From NCBI RefSeq assembly GCF_000518985.1, contig NZ_JAEQ01000017.1:102-64101 (forward strand): a stretch of 64,000 nt of DNA, written 5' to 3'. The stretch's first letter is position 1. The number at the start of each line of letters is the position of its first letter. Shown piece after piece: positions 36,142-44,565 of the stretch. Below the pieces are notes generated by a model that was given only the letters and a program-made list of their open reading frames with translations, was not told the DNA's origin and did not search any database. The stretch is from Chelativorans sp. J32 (GTDB taxonomy: Bacteria > Pseudomonadota > Alphaproteobacteria > Rhizobiales > Rhizobiaceae). Made by a program: the position numbers and the translations under genes.

Positions 36142-36231
36142 CAAAAACTCCGGCAGAAATTTTTTCCTAAAATGGAGCATTCTCCTGCCGCAAACAAGAA
36201 AAATTTTCTCCCCCTGGGGAAAGGTTGCCCG

Positions 36232-36846
36232 TCAGATCAGCGCTCCGATCTCTCTCCTCAACGCGGGCAGAAGCTCCGTCTCGAACCACGGGTTTTTCTT
36301 GATCCAGCTTGTATTGCGCCATGAGGGATGGGGTAGAGGCAGTTTCCGCGGCTTTGCGGATGATGCAAGAATTGCGTGCCAATCGCGGACGGTCTCGGTC
36401 ATGCTCCCTCGTCTCTGATCGCTCAAGTGCCAAGCCTGAGCATATTGGCCTACCGCCAAAATCAACTCGATCTGCGGCAACTCAGCCAAAAGGCGTTCGC
36501 GCCACTTTGGAGCGCATTCCCGTCGCGGTGGCAGGTCCGATCCGTGTTTGTCATAGCCCGGAAAGCAAAACCCCATGGGTATGATGGCAAACTTCTCTGC
36601 ATCGTAGAATTGCGCGCGATCGACGCCCAGCCATTCTCGCAGACGATCGCCCGAACGATCAGCAAACGGCAGCCCAGAGGCGTGTACCCGTGTTCCCGGT
36701 GCCTGACCAACAATCAGGATGCGGGCGTTTCGTGATGCGACAACCACGGGGCGGGGCTCGTGCGGCAAGGGGAAACCCTGGGGCTGGTCCCTGCACAGCC
36801 GGCAAGCTCGAATCTGATCGAGCAGGTTCTCGAGTGTGTCAGTCAT
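36232..36846 (-). CDS. Uracil-DNA glycosylase family protein with probable [4Fe-4S] site
   Basis: 204-residue DNA-repair-type glycosylase of the UDG superfamily. Active-site motif 1 is VGQAPGTRVHASGLPFADRSG, and motif 2 is LPHPSWRNTSW. Four cysteines at 15, 18, 94 and 111 follow the C-x2-C-x75-C-x16-C spacing of Fe-S family 4/5 UDGs. Motif 1 has Gln where family 4 has Glu, so base specificity is uncertain. It is followed by nothing on the same strand before the Lrp gene and preceded by the GST gene at 13 bases. Confidence 0.88.
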   Translation of the reverse strand: MTDTLENLLDQIRACRLCRDQPQGFPLPHEPRPVVVASRNARILIVGQAPGTRVHASGLPFADRSGDRLREWLGVDRAQFYDAEKFAIIPMGFCFPGYDKHGSDLPPRRECAPKWRERLLAELPQIELILAVGQYAQAWHLSDQRRGSMTETVRDWHAILASSAKPRKLPLPHPSWRNTSWIKKNPWFETELLPALRREIGALI

Positions 36847-36858
36847 AGGAGGGTAGTC

Positions 36859-37470
36859 TCAGGCCGTCGCGCTCGGGCGGGTCGCCACATTATCATACCA
36901 GCGAGCGACATTGGTAAGCCCTTCCGGCATGGCGATGCGGGCAGGCTTCAGGAACTGAACGGCGACCAGCGCCGTGATATCGGCAATGCTGAATTCCTCT
37001 CCGGCAATAAAGGCATGTTCGGTGAGTTGGCCGTCGAGATGGCACAGGAATTCCCGTGCCTTTCTCTTGTTCACCTCTCCCCATTCGGAAACCTGCGGAA
37101 CCTCCCACTCCCGCATCGCCGGGTGCAAATGGCGAAATGCTGCAGAAACGGTGCCAAGGAGCCCGAACTCCACCCGCCTTTGCCACATTTCCACTCGCGC
37201 ACGGCCAAGTGCACCGGTGCCGAAAAGCGCAGGCTCGGGAGAAAGCTCCTCGAAGTAGCGGCAGATCGCGACGGATTCCGTGATCACCGTTCCATCGTCA
37301 AGTTCCAAGATGGGGAGCCGTTTCAACGGATTCAGCCGTGTCAGTGCTTCGCCGCGGTGCTCCAAGGCGGCCATGTCCACCGGCACCAACGGCACGTCGA
37401 TTCCCTTCTCGGCGAGGAAGATGCGCACGCGTCGTGGATTTGGAGCCCTGCCACCGTCGTAGAGCTTCAT
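36859..37470 (-). CDS. Glutathione S-transferase family protein
   Basis: 203 residues from the ATG at 37470, which has AAGGAG ten bases upstream; two earlier starts are possible. The N-terminal thioredoxin-like domain (MKLYDGGRAPNPRRVRIFLAEKG) has the glutathione-binding patch LPILELDDGTVITESVAICRY, and the C-terminal helical domain follows. It may be a detoxifying or thiol-handling enzyme; class not clear. It sits in a minus-strand run with the UDG and nuclease genes. Confidence 0.9.
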   Translation of the reverse strand: MKLYDGGRAPNPRRVRIFLAEKGIDVPLVPVDMAALEHRGEALTRLNPLKRLPILELDDGTVITESVAICRYFEELSPEPALFGTGALGRARVEMWQRRVEFGLLGTVSAAFRHLHPAMREWEVPQVSEWGEVNKRKAREFLCHLDGQLTEHAFIAGEEFSIADITALVAVQFLKPARIAMPEGLTNVARWYDNVATRPSATA

Positions 37471-37490
37471 GCCGCTCATGCTCCTTGCCC

Positions 37491-38099
37491 TTACACCATC
37501 CCGGCGATCTGCTTCAGGAAATTGAAGACCAATCCGAGCCAATCATGCCGCGTTTCCTGAGGCGCCTTCTGCTGCTGGCGCCAATCACTCGGAGTCTGGA
37601 ATCTGCCGGCCCACAAGCCCTTTCTGGCGTGTCGCGCGGCAGCTTCCTCCACGGCGTAATCACCATAGGAGACTGCCCAACCCATTTCCACCATGGTTTG
37701 GCCGAGATCCCTGCCTTCGACCTCGCAACGCGCGAGAACCCGGCCGTACCGATCCCGCTCCCATCCGCTGCACGAGACGGTCCCAGCCGAGGCGAGTTTC
37801 GCCAAGGTCTCTCTCGCCTGCCGGCCGCAGGCATAGGATCGCCCGGCCATTGTGCATTCCTGATTGTACTCGGGAGCGTCTATACCACGAATGCGGATAC
37901 GTTCGCCGTCAACGGTCAGGCTGTCTCCGTCATTGATCCTGACTGATCCAGAAAAGTCTCGTGTCGCAATCTGGTCGAGCCTTGCTGCTGTGAGCGCAAG
38001 AAGGGACAGGAACCCGATGGAGAACAGAATATCCGTCCATCGACGCCACCGGCTCGGCCTAGGTCTACTGCGCCAATAATTTCTACGACTTACACGCAT
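37491..38099 (-). CDS. Thermonuclease-family (SNase-like) exported or membrane-anchored nuclease
   Basis: 202 residues. The basic N-terminus is followed by one membrane segment (about residues 24-42), then the SNase fold: INDGDSLTVDGERIRIRGIDAPE (about 57-80), WERDRYGRVLARCEV with the catalytic Arg, and a C-terminal helix region. Such proteins in rhizobia are common and their substrate is uncertain (nucleic acid in the periplasm is likely). It is divergent from the histidine kinase gene. Confidence 0.87.
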   Translation of the reverse strand: MRVSRRNYWRSRPRPSRWRRWTDILFSIGFLSLLALTAARLDQIATRDFSGSVRINDGDSLTVDGERIRIRGIDAPEYNQECTMAGRSYACGRQARETLAKLASAGTVSCSGWERDRYGRVLARCEVEGRDLGQTMVEMGWAVSYGDYAVEEAAARHARKGLWAGRFQTPSDWRQQQKAPQETRHDWLGLVFNFLKQIAGMV

Positions 38100-38166
38100 T
38101 GCCTGAAGGGTCTCTTAATTATTCGCGCATATTTTGTAGCGCCATGCCGCAATTGCGAAGCAATCT

Positions 38167-39678
38167 ATGGCGCTAAACCAGGATTATATAGCGGACAAGT
38201 CCATCGTGGGCCGCACCAAGCCATATCGCAAACGCGAGATTGCGGCGAGCGTTCATCGCGCCCGCGAAAGGCTTTTGCCCTCGGCAGGCAGTCGAACCTT
38301 TGACCGTGAGATGCTGAAGATCCATGCGCGCACTATCATCAGGAGCGCGCCTGCGATCCTTATCTTACTGTTCCTGATCGGCATCGCAGGTCTGACCGTC
38401 GGCCCGGCACGCGAAATGTTCATTTGGGGCCTGTTGAGCCTGGCGGGCTATATCTCGCTGTATCTCTTCGCGCGCCGCGTCGACAGGCTCTCGATAGAGC
38501 AGATCGATACCCGCCGGCTATACGTCCAGTTTTGGATCATGCATTTCATAAGCGGCGCGAGCTGGATCTATCTCGTTTCCTTCGAGTGCAGCTGCGGTGT
38601 TCTCGACTTCTCGTTCTTTGTGGCGATCGTGCTCCTGATGATGATCGCTGTCACCGCGCTTGTTTGTTCTTCCCTGCGCGGCGCAATCCTCCCAAGTTTT
38701 GGAGTGCCTGTCGCCATACATGCAATACAGCACCTGGCCTTTCCGCTTGGGGTGGCCCCGATTATGGCGCTGCTGTTGATTCTCTCCCTACCCTTCTTCG
38801 CGCATGTGGCCCATCACCGCAACCGGGCTGCAGCCAGCCTCCTTAGCTTCCGCAGTGAGAACGAAACGCTGATTGCGGAGCTGGAAACGGCCAAGGCTGT
38901 TTCCGATGAAGCGCGCCGCCGCGCGGAGGAAGCCAATCTGGCCAAGTCCCGCTTTCTCGCGTCGATGAGCCACGAATTGCGGACTCCTCTCAACGCGATC
39001 CTCGGGTTTTCCGAGGTGATGGCGAAGGAGGTCCTTGGACCGGTCCAGAACGATACTTATCGGGAATATGCCAAGGATGTCCATCAATCAGGGCAGCACC
39101 TGCTCGCACTGATCAATGAGATTCTGGATCTTTCTCGCATCGAGGCCGGGCGGTATCAGCTAAACGAGGAGCCTCTCGCGCTCGCCGATGTCGTTCATGA
39201 ATGCTGCCGCATGATGGAACTCAAGGCGAAGGCGAAGGGAATCAGGCTGATCCAGCGGTTCGAGCCGACGCTGTCGAAACTTTCCGCTGACGAGCGAGCC
39301 CTGCGGCAGATCACGCTCAACCTGCTTTCGAATGCAGTGAAATTCACACCCTCCGGCGGCGAAATTCGTGTTCGGGTTGGTTGGACAGCCGGAGGCGGCC
39401 AATATATCTCGGTCCAGGACAACGGTCCGGGAATCCCGAGCGAGGAAATGCCCTTGGTCCTTTCCGCCTTTGGGCAGGGCTCCTTCGCCATAAAAAGTGC
39501 GGAACAAGGGACGGGCCTGGGACTGCCTATCGTTCAGGGGCTCGCAAATCTCCACGGGGGATTGCTGCAGCTGAAGTCAAAGCTGCGGGAGGGAACCATT
39601 GCGACGGTGATATTCCCGCGCAGTCGGGTGGTCGATGAACCGGTTTTGCCCTTGCATCAAAAAAGGCGCGCCAGCTAA
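38167..39678 (+). CDS. Membrane sensor histidine kinase (PleC/PdhS-like)
   Basis: 503-residue two-component sensor. An N-terminal cytosolic stretch of about 60 residues is followed by six transmembrane helices (about 62-235), a coiled-coil linker, then HisKA with phospho-acceptor His269 in SMSHELRTPLNAIL and HATPase with N-box LNLLSNAVKFTPSGG (about 385-400), G1 VQDNGPGIP and G2 GTGLGLPIV. There is no PAS or periplasmic sensor domain and no response regulator beside it, so it is an orphan kinase of the alphaproteobacterial cell-cycle type (inference). Confidence 0.9.
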   Translation: MALNQDYIADKSIVGRTKPYRKREIAASVHRARERLLPSAGSRTFDREMLKIHARTIIRSAPAILILLFLIGIAGLTVGPAREMFIWGLLSLAGYISLYLFARRVDRLSIEQIDTRRLYVQFWIMHFISGASWIYLVSFECSCGVLDFSFFVAIVLLMMIAVTALVCSSLRGAILPSFGVPVAIHAIQHLAFPLGVAPIMALLLILSLPFFAHVAHHRNRAAASLLSFRSENETLIAELETAKAVSDEARRRAEEANLAKSRFLASMSHELRTPLNAILGFSEVMAKEVLGPVQNDTYREYAKDVHQSGQHLLALINEILDLSRIEAGRYQLNEEPLALADVVHECCRMMELKAKAKGIRLIQRFEPTLSKLSADERALRQITLNLLSNAVKFTPSGGEIRVRVGWTAGGGQYISVQDNGPGIPSEEMPLVLSAFGQGSFAIKSAEQGTGLGLPIVQGLANLHGGLLQLKSKLREGTIATVIFPRSRVVDEPVLPLHQKRRAS

Positions 39679-39690
39679 GGTCAGGCGCGC
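39659..39690 (-). terminator. Intrinsic terminator of the CobT-like gene
   Basis: On the minus strand a 7-base-pair stem (arms 39684-39690 and 39666-39672) is followed by six T residues (39664-39659). It overlaps the last codons of both convergent genes, so it is embedded in coding sequence. Confidence 0.65.
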
Positions 39691-40652
39691 GAGCGTGCAT
39701 TCACCTCGGCCATTCCTACCGAGATGTCCCCTGCCCCGCGGACCAGGCCTGCCGCAAGCGCGCCGGCAACGCCGCCGCTCTTGAGATTGCCAAGGCTGAG
39801 AACGGGCTGCAGGCCGAGCAGAGCCGAAACCTGCCGATGCGTGTCGCTTTCGGCATTGGCGAGAAGGCAGTGCTCAAGGGAGTTCCGGTTCAAAGCATAG
39901 AGAACCGCCGCTGCTGCTGTGGCGGCAAGCCCATCGAGGATCACTGCGATCTTCTGTGCCCGCGCCGCGAGAATAGCGCCTGCGAGCGCTGCGATTTCCC
40001 TTCCTCCCAGCCGGCGCATTGCTTCCAGGGGGTCGCGAAGGTGGCTTTGGTGAACTTGCAGCGCCTGTTCCACGACCACCCTCTCCTGCTTCCCGATCGA
40101 GGACCATCCGGAGCCGTTTGGCGGCAGTATGGCGCCAAGGAGAGCAATGGCGGATAGATCGCTCGCGCGATCCACGGTGCCAAGGCAAATGAGATCGGGA
40201 CCGGCCGCAATCGCCTCCATGCCGAAGGCCATGGTGGCCGCAGCCGCTCGCTCGTCTAGAGCAGGGCCCGACGAGAAATCCTCGACGGGTAGATCCAGTG
40301 CCAGGTCGAATACGTTCAGACCGAGATTGCCGCTTGTGCAGAGCTGGCTGACGGGTGCTGCCCCCGCGGCGATCGACTCCACCTTGGCGCGCGCTTCGCG
40401 GACGGGATCGGTGACACCCATCTTCAAAGAAAAAGCATGGGTTGCGGCGAAGAGCGCCACGACCGGGCGTGCTACCCGCGCGGGCACGCGACCGGTGACC
40501 GCAGCAAACCACTGGCCGATGTCGCCCAGGCGCCCAAGCTCATCTCCCCCTGACGAAAGATCCGCGCCTACCCGCGTCGCCGCCCCCGTGTCCATGGCGG
40601 GAAGCGCTGAAATCAGGTTACGGATGTCGTCAAATGGCAGGCCGCTTGTCAT
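39681..40652 (-). CDS. CobT-like protein (NaMN:DMB phosphoribosyltransferase family) with lost motifs
   Basis: 323 residues from the ATG at 40652, which has AGGAGA upstream. Most of the family backbone is present (LPFDDIRNLISALP, LNVFDLALDLPVED, ALDERAAAATMAFGMEAIAAGPDL, RLGGREIAALAGAILAAR), so membership in the CobT/CobU family is clear. However, the N-terminal KPPGSLG-type stretch, the GEMGIGNTT-type loop (here CLGTVDRASDLS) and the C-terminal RLGEG(T/S)GA catalytic loop (here LKSGGVAGA) are all absent. It may be an inactive paralogue or have a new role. DUF1289 and the aspartic protease gene, usual cobT neighbours, lie divergently. Confidence 0.8.
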   Translation of the reverse strand: MTSGLPFDDIRNLISALPAMDTGAATRVGADLSSGGDELGRLGDIGQWFAAVTGRVPARVARPVVALFAATHAFSLKMGVTDPVREARAKVESIAAGAAPVSQLCTSGNLGLNVFDLALDLPVEDFSSGPALDERAAAATMAFGMEAIAAGPDLICLGTVDRASDLSAIALLGAILPPNGSGWSSIGKQERVVVEQALQVHQSHLRDPLEAMRRLGGREIAALAGAILAARAQKIAVILDGLAATAAAAVLYALNRNSLEHCLLANAESDTHRQVSALLGLQPVLSLGNLKSGGVAGALAAGLVRGAGDISVGMAEVNARSRA

Positions 40653-40760
40653 ATCATTGTCTCCTGAGATGGTGCCGGGCATAACGGCAGCGGGCAAGCA
40701 TGGCAATGCCGCAGCTTGCTTCTACCCGTCACGCCCCCCATCTCCTCAGCAGAGGATCGT

Positions 40761-41000
40761 ATGATGACCGCCATTGAATCCCCTTGCGTTCTGGTGTGCT
40801 CGATAGACGAAAGAACCGGCTTTTGCCTCGGCTGCGGACGCACGCGCGGGGAGATTGCCGCTTGGCTCTCCATGACGCCAAGGGAGCGCCGGGCAATCAT
40901 GGAGAGCTTGCCGGCGAGGCTCAGCGGCAAGGAGGTCCGCCCTCGGCGCGAAACGCGGCGCCGCTCGAGACTTGCACGTGAACGCGCAGAGGGGTCGTAA
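40761..41000 (+). CDS. DUF1289 family small protein
   Basis: 79 residues. The four-Cys motif [22 protein letters not shown] is the DUF1289 signature and probably binds a metal or Fe-S cluster; the basic C-terminus ([14 protein letters not shown]) may bind nucleic acid. It starts at ATG 40761 or 40764. The gene pair DUF1289 / aspartic protease beside cobT is a common order in rhizobia. Confidence 0.88.
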   Translation: MMTAIESPCVLVCSIDERTGFCLGCGRTRGEIAAWLSMTPRERRAIMESLPARLSGKEVRPRRETRRRSRLARERAEGS

Positions 41001-41003
41001 GCC

Positions 41004-41702
41004 ATGGGGCTGTTCTGGATCATCATAGCCGTCATTCTGGCAGGTGTAGGGCTGCTCATTGCTTCTCACGACAGCGGTACTGTCTTCGGCATTGCGAGTG
41101 ATTCCTTCGCTTCTATGCTTTATCTTGGCCTTTGGGCGGCCGTGCTTGTGGTCGGTGTCTTTGCCGCACGCACCCGGTTCCGCCACGCCTCACGCGACCT
41201 AGCCTATTGGCTCTTGATCCTTCTCGTGCTCATGACGGGCTACCAGTACCGCTATGAATTGCAGGACGTGGCAAGCCGACTGACCGCGGGCTTGATCCCG
41301 GGTAGCCCAATGAGTGTTTCCGGTTCCGAACGCGCCGCAGTCATGATCGACAAAGCGGCGAATGGCCATTTCGAGGTACGGATGCTCGCAAACGGCGTCA
41401 CGATCCTGGCCGTTGTAGATACAGGCGCAACGACGACAGTTCTCACCTCGCAGGATGCTGAGCGTGCTGGAATCGATGCGAGCAGGCTCGATTATTCGTG
41501 GCCGGTAATGACCGCGAATGGCCGGGCCATGGCTGCGCGCGCCCGTCTGGATTCGCTTCGGATCGGCCCTATCGAACGTAACGACGTGACGGTGCTCGTT
41601 GCAGCACCTGACCTGCTCGAGCAGAGTCTCTTGGGAATGCAGTTCCTGAGCAGCCTGTCGAGCTTCGAGATGCGAGGCGATCGCCTGATCCTGACGGATT
41701 GA
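41004..41702 (+). CDS. Retropepsin-like clan AA aspartic protease (TIGR02281 family)
   Basis: 232-residue membrane-anchored protein. Three N-terminal transmembrane helices (about 2-20, 32-52 and 64-80) precede a single retropepsin domain with active site VVDTGATTTVLTS near residue 145 and the second strand LLGMQFLSSLSSFEMR. It would act as a homodimer on the periplasmic or cytosolic face, targets unknown. It starts 3 bases after DUF1289 and is probably co-transcribed with it. Confidence 0.9.
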   Translation: MGLFWIIIAVILAGVGLLIASHDSGTVFGIASDSFASMLYLGLWAAVLVVGVFAARTRFRHASRDLAYWLLILLVLMTGYQYRYELQDVASRLTAGLIPGSPMSVSGSERAAVMIDKAANGHFEVRMLANGVTILAVVDTGATTTVLTSQDAERAGIDASRLDYSWPVMTANGRAMAARARLDSLRIGPIERNDVTVLVAAPDLLEQSLLGMQFLSSLSSFEMRGDRLILTD

Positions 41703-41713
41703 TCGCCTGCAGG

Positions 41714-42736
41714 TCAGGCTGCCTCTTCTCGCGCATCCGTATCCACTTCGGCCAGGGCGCGGTGCAGCACCCCGGGCCCGGCACCGGGGCGGGTCGCATC
41801 CGTTGAGAGGATCTGCCTGAATCTCCGTGCGCCGGGCCGTCCGTGGAACAGTCCGGTCATATGCCGCGTGATGTGTGACAGGCGACCTCCGGATTCGATA
41901 TGCCTGCCGGCATAAGCGGCCATCGTCTCGACCACCTCCGCAAGTATCGGAGCTTCGCGCCCGTCGCCATAAATGCTGTCATCGACATCGGCCAGAATGC
42001 CCGGTGTGTGGTAGGCGGCGCGTCCGAGCATCACACCGTCCAGATGCGCGAGATGATCGAGCGCTTCACCGATCGTCTGGATGCCGCCATTAATGCCGAT
42101 GAACCTGTCCGGATTGGCCTCCTTGAGCCGATAGACACGGCTATAGTCGAGCGGCGGGATATCTCGGTTCTCGCGGGGGCTCAGCCCTTGTAGCCAGGCC
42201 TTTCTGGCATGAACCCAGAGCGCATCGGCACCTGCCGCGAAAACCACCTCGGCCAACCGGTCGAGCGCTTCTTCGGGATCTTGATCATCGACACCGATCC
42301 GGCATTTCACGGTAACGGGTATCGAAACGCTCTCCTTCATCGCCACCACGCAGGCACCGACGAGTTCCGGCACTTTCATCAGGCAGGCGCCAAAAGTACC
42401 CGATTGCACCCGGTCCGATGGACAGCCGACATTGAGGTTTATTTCATCATAGCCGAACGAAGCCCCGATACGTGCTGCTTTTGCGAGCTTTTCCGGGTCG
42501 CTGCCTCCCAGTTGCAGCGCCACCGGATGTTCTTCTGTATTGAACCCGAGGAGCCGTTCCCGATTGCCGTGAATAACCGCGTCCGCCACCACCATCTCGG
42601 TGTAAAGAAGAGCGCGCCTGGAGAGCTGCCGATGAAAAAAGCGGCAGTGGCGATCCGTCCAGTCCATCATTGGCGCGACGGCGAGAACCCGCGCGTTGTT
42701 ATAGATTTCGGGATAAGGATTTCCGACCTGGCTCAT
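41714..42736 (-). CDS. dusA: tRNA-dihydrouridine(20/20a) synthase
   Basis: FMN-dependent reductase that makes dihydrouridine in the D loop of tRNA. 340 residues. MMDWTDRHCRFFHR is the FMN-binding start, NLNVGCPSDRVQSGTFGACLM carries the catalytic Cys, and VKCRIGVDDQD is the DusA-specific motif. The C-terminal helical tRNA-binding domain is complete. It is convergent with the aspartic protease gene with only 11 bases between stops. Confidence 0.95.
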   Translation of the reverse strand: MSQVGNPYPEIYNNARVLAVAPMMDWTDRHCRFFHRQLSRRALLYTEMVVADAVIHGNRERLLGFNTEEHPVALQLGGSDPEKLAKAARIGASFGYDEINLNVGCPSDRVQSGTFGACLMKVPELVGACVVAMKESVSIPVTVKCRIGVDDQDPEEALDRLAEVVFAAGADALWVHARKAWLQGLSPRENRDIPPLDYSRVYRLKEANPDRFIGINGGIQTIGEALDHLAHLDGVMLGRAAYHTPGILADVDDSIYGDGREAPILAEVVETMAAYAGRHIESGGRLSHITRHMTGLFHGRPGARRFRQILSTDATRPGAGPGVLHRALAEVDTDAREEAA

Positions 42737-43034
42737 AAAGTATGCTCGTTGACTAGGTGCCGCCGATCAGCGGCCTTCCTTCCATATAGTGTCTGTCAGG
42801 GCAAGTTGGCCAATTCCCCCTTTGAGAAAGCACAATCGCACCAGAGAGCGCAAAGCGTTCTTTACCCTGCCGCGCGATAGCCTGATTTCTCGACTGGCAG
42901 GTACCTGCAATATCTGCGAGGCGGGCCTGGAATTTGATAACGCATACATGATTGTCAGTTGCGGCGCCAAACATTGTCGGAGTTCAAGCGCCGCGCTAGA
43001 TTTCTATCTCCGCCCTGCGGAGAAGGAGCGCGTC

Positions 43035-43331
43035 ATGTATGCTGCGCAATTCGCGTTGCCGGTTCGCATCGTAATGCGGCCCGGCGAACCGGTGACTGAA
43101 ATATACAGTGCCGAGGAAGCACTCGAACTGCTGATGGCCTGGCCGACCCAAGAGGGGCGCATCTTCAACCGCGCGTTGGAGGCTTGCCTTGCCGCGAGTG
43201 CCGATCCTGGATTGGCAGAAGATGCACGAAGGCAGTTCGTCGCTTTCGCCAACGCATCCAGCATCATGGCGAGAGACGTTCCGCTCGACAGCCTTTATGA
43301 AAATGGCGAACTGAAGCCGCTTTATCGCTGA
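43035..43331 (+). CDS. DUF982 domain protein
   Basis: 98 residues from the ATG at 43035, which has AGAAGGAG upstream; the open frame extends further but without a site. The DUF982 pattern VRIVMRPGEPVTEIYSAEEALELLMAWPTQEGRIFNRAL is clear. DUF982 proteins are a rhizobial expansion of unknown function. A second, more divergent relative follows 23 bases later. Confidence 0.85.
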   Translation: MYAAQFALPVRIVMRPGEPVTEIYSAEEALELLMAWPTQEGRIFNRALEACLAASADPGLAEDARRQFVAFANASSIMARDVPLDSLYENGELKPLYR

Positions 43332-43354
43332 TCGGCGATACCCAGAAAGATCGA

Positions 43355-43747
43355 ATGGAACTCGATCGCACCTCGTGCATTGATACGCATTCGGGGTTGA
43401 TTGCGAGCAGTGTCATGCAGATCAGTGCTGTCCATGCGAGCGGCCGGGAAAGCCGTCGCAAGGTTGAGAAGAGAGCTGGTGCGCGATCAACGACCACGCT
43501 TCGGCACCGGTTGTTCCACAAGGCAGTGGTGATCGAGCGGCGCCGGCTTGATCGGGATCGCGTGATTGTGAATACCAAGGTCGCCTTGGATGCGCTTCTC
43601 CACGAATGGCCGCTGCCTGAGTGTCCCCAGCGAAAGCGGGCCTTGAAGGCGTGCCTGGCAGTAATGCGCGGAGAGCAGGCGCCCGGCGTGGCCCGGCGTG
43701 CCCTCATTGTCGCGGCGAAGGCCGCCAGGATCCTGCGCGAGGAATAG
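43355..43747 (+). CDS. DUF982-like protein, divergent
   Basis: 130 residues. The C-terminal half (VALDALLHEWPLPECPQRKRALKACL) resembles the DUF982 core of its upstream neighbour, including the WP pair and the following Ala-rich helix. The first 60 residues are basic and unlike the family, so the true start may be internal. Probably an old duplicate of the upstream gene. Confidence in the start is low. Confidence 0.6.
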   Translation: MELDRTSCIDTHSGLIASSVMQISAVHASGRESRRKVEKRAGARSTTTLRHRLFHKAVVIERRRLDRDRVIVNTKVALDALLHEWPLPECPQRKRALKACLAVMRGEQAPGVARRALIVAAKAARILREE

Positions 43748-43808
43748 CACCGGCTTCATTCGAGAAGTCGTTTTACTTGTGCGCTGATTGTGCTATGCGC
43801 CTGTCCAT

Positions 43809-43884
<76 letters not shown>

Positions 43885-44179
43885 GAATCCTTTATACAGC
43901 AATGCGATCCTCCGCTCGTGGGGCGGCCGGACGAGTTCGTCAGGCGCCTCACAGAGCTTATCTTTAACGGTCCCTCGCCTATCAATTTTGGTGAGGAAAT
44001 CGGCAGCCCATTGGGCAGCTAAACTTTTCCACGAAACCGAGTAGGATTCGCCGTTGTCGACAGCCGCCGTCGGGCTCCCGAAGGCTTTTCCACACCAGTC
44101 GCGGCGTCGCCACAATTCTCCGGGTTTGATGAACAACCAGGTTGGCAGTCCATCGCCGCACCTGGGATGGGAGGCCAGA

Positions 44180-44422
44180 ATGGCCATCACCGAAATGCCT
44201 GCCAGAGGCTACTTCCGGAACAGGCGCTTTTTTACGCGATTGATGAGCAGCACCTCGGAACTTGTTTCAGACGTCAGAGCCCACTTTCTGGCCGCTGACA
44301 TACGGCAGCAATTGCTTGATCTTGCCCCTGCACAGCCGGGCGAGCTTAGTCACGCTGAGCCTCCCGTGCCGGCGAGCAATCCCAGAGAGGCCCTCGTCGC
44401 CAATCTTATTGCGATGAGGTAA
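44180..44422 (+). CDS. Small hypothetical protein
   Basis: 80 residues from an ATG with GGGAGG upstream. It begins MAITEMPARGYFRNRRFFTRL and continues with an amphipathic helix (ELVSDVRAHFLAADIRQQLLDLA), polar and Pro-rich in the middle, with no signal peptide or membrane helix. No family recognised. The 295 bases between tRNA-Thr and this gene hold nothing I can identify. Confidence 0.55.
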   Translation: MAITEMPARGYFRNRRFFTRLMSSTSELVSDVRAHFLAADIRQQLLDLAPAQPGELSHAEPPVPASNPREALVANLIAMR

Positions 44423-44565
44423 GCATCTGCTCCCGTGAAAGTCCTGAGCGCTGAACCTGCTGAGGCTTTCTACACGGCCGCGCATATCACTTGCCAGGAT
44501 CCCGCGTGGGATCAATCAGCCCAGGAACGCATTCCCCATGCATCACCCATCTTGGGGATGTTCGA

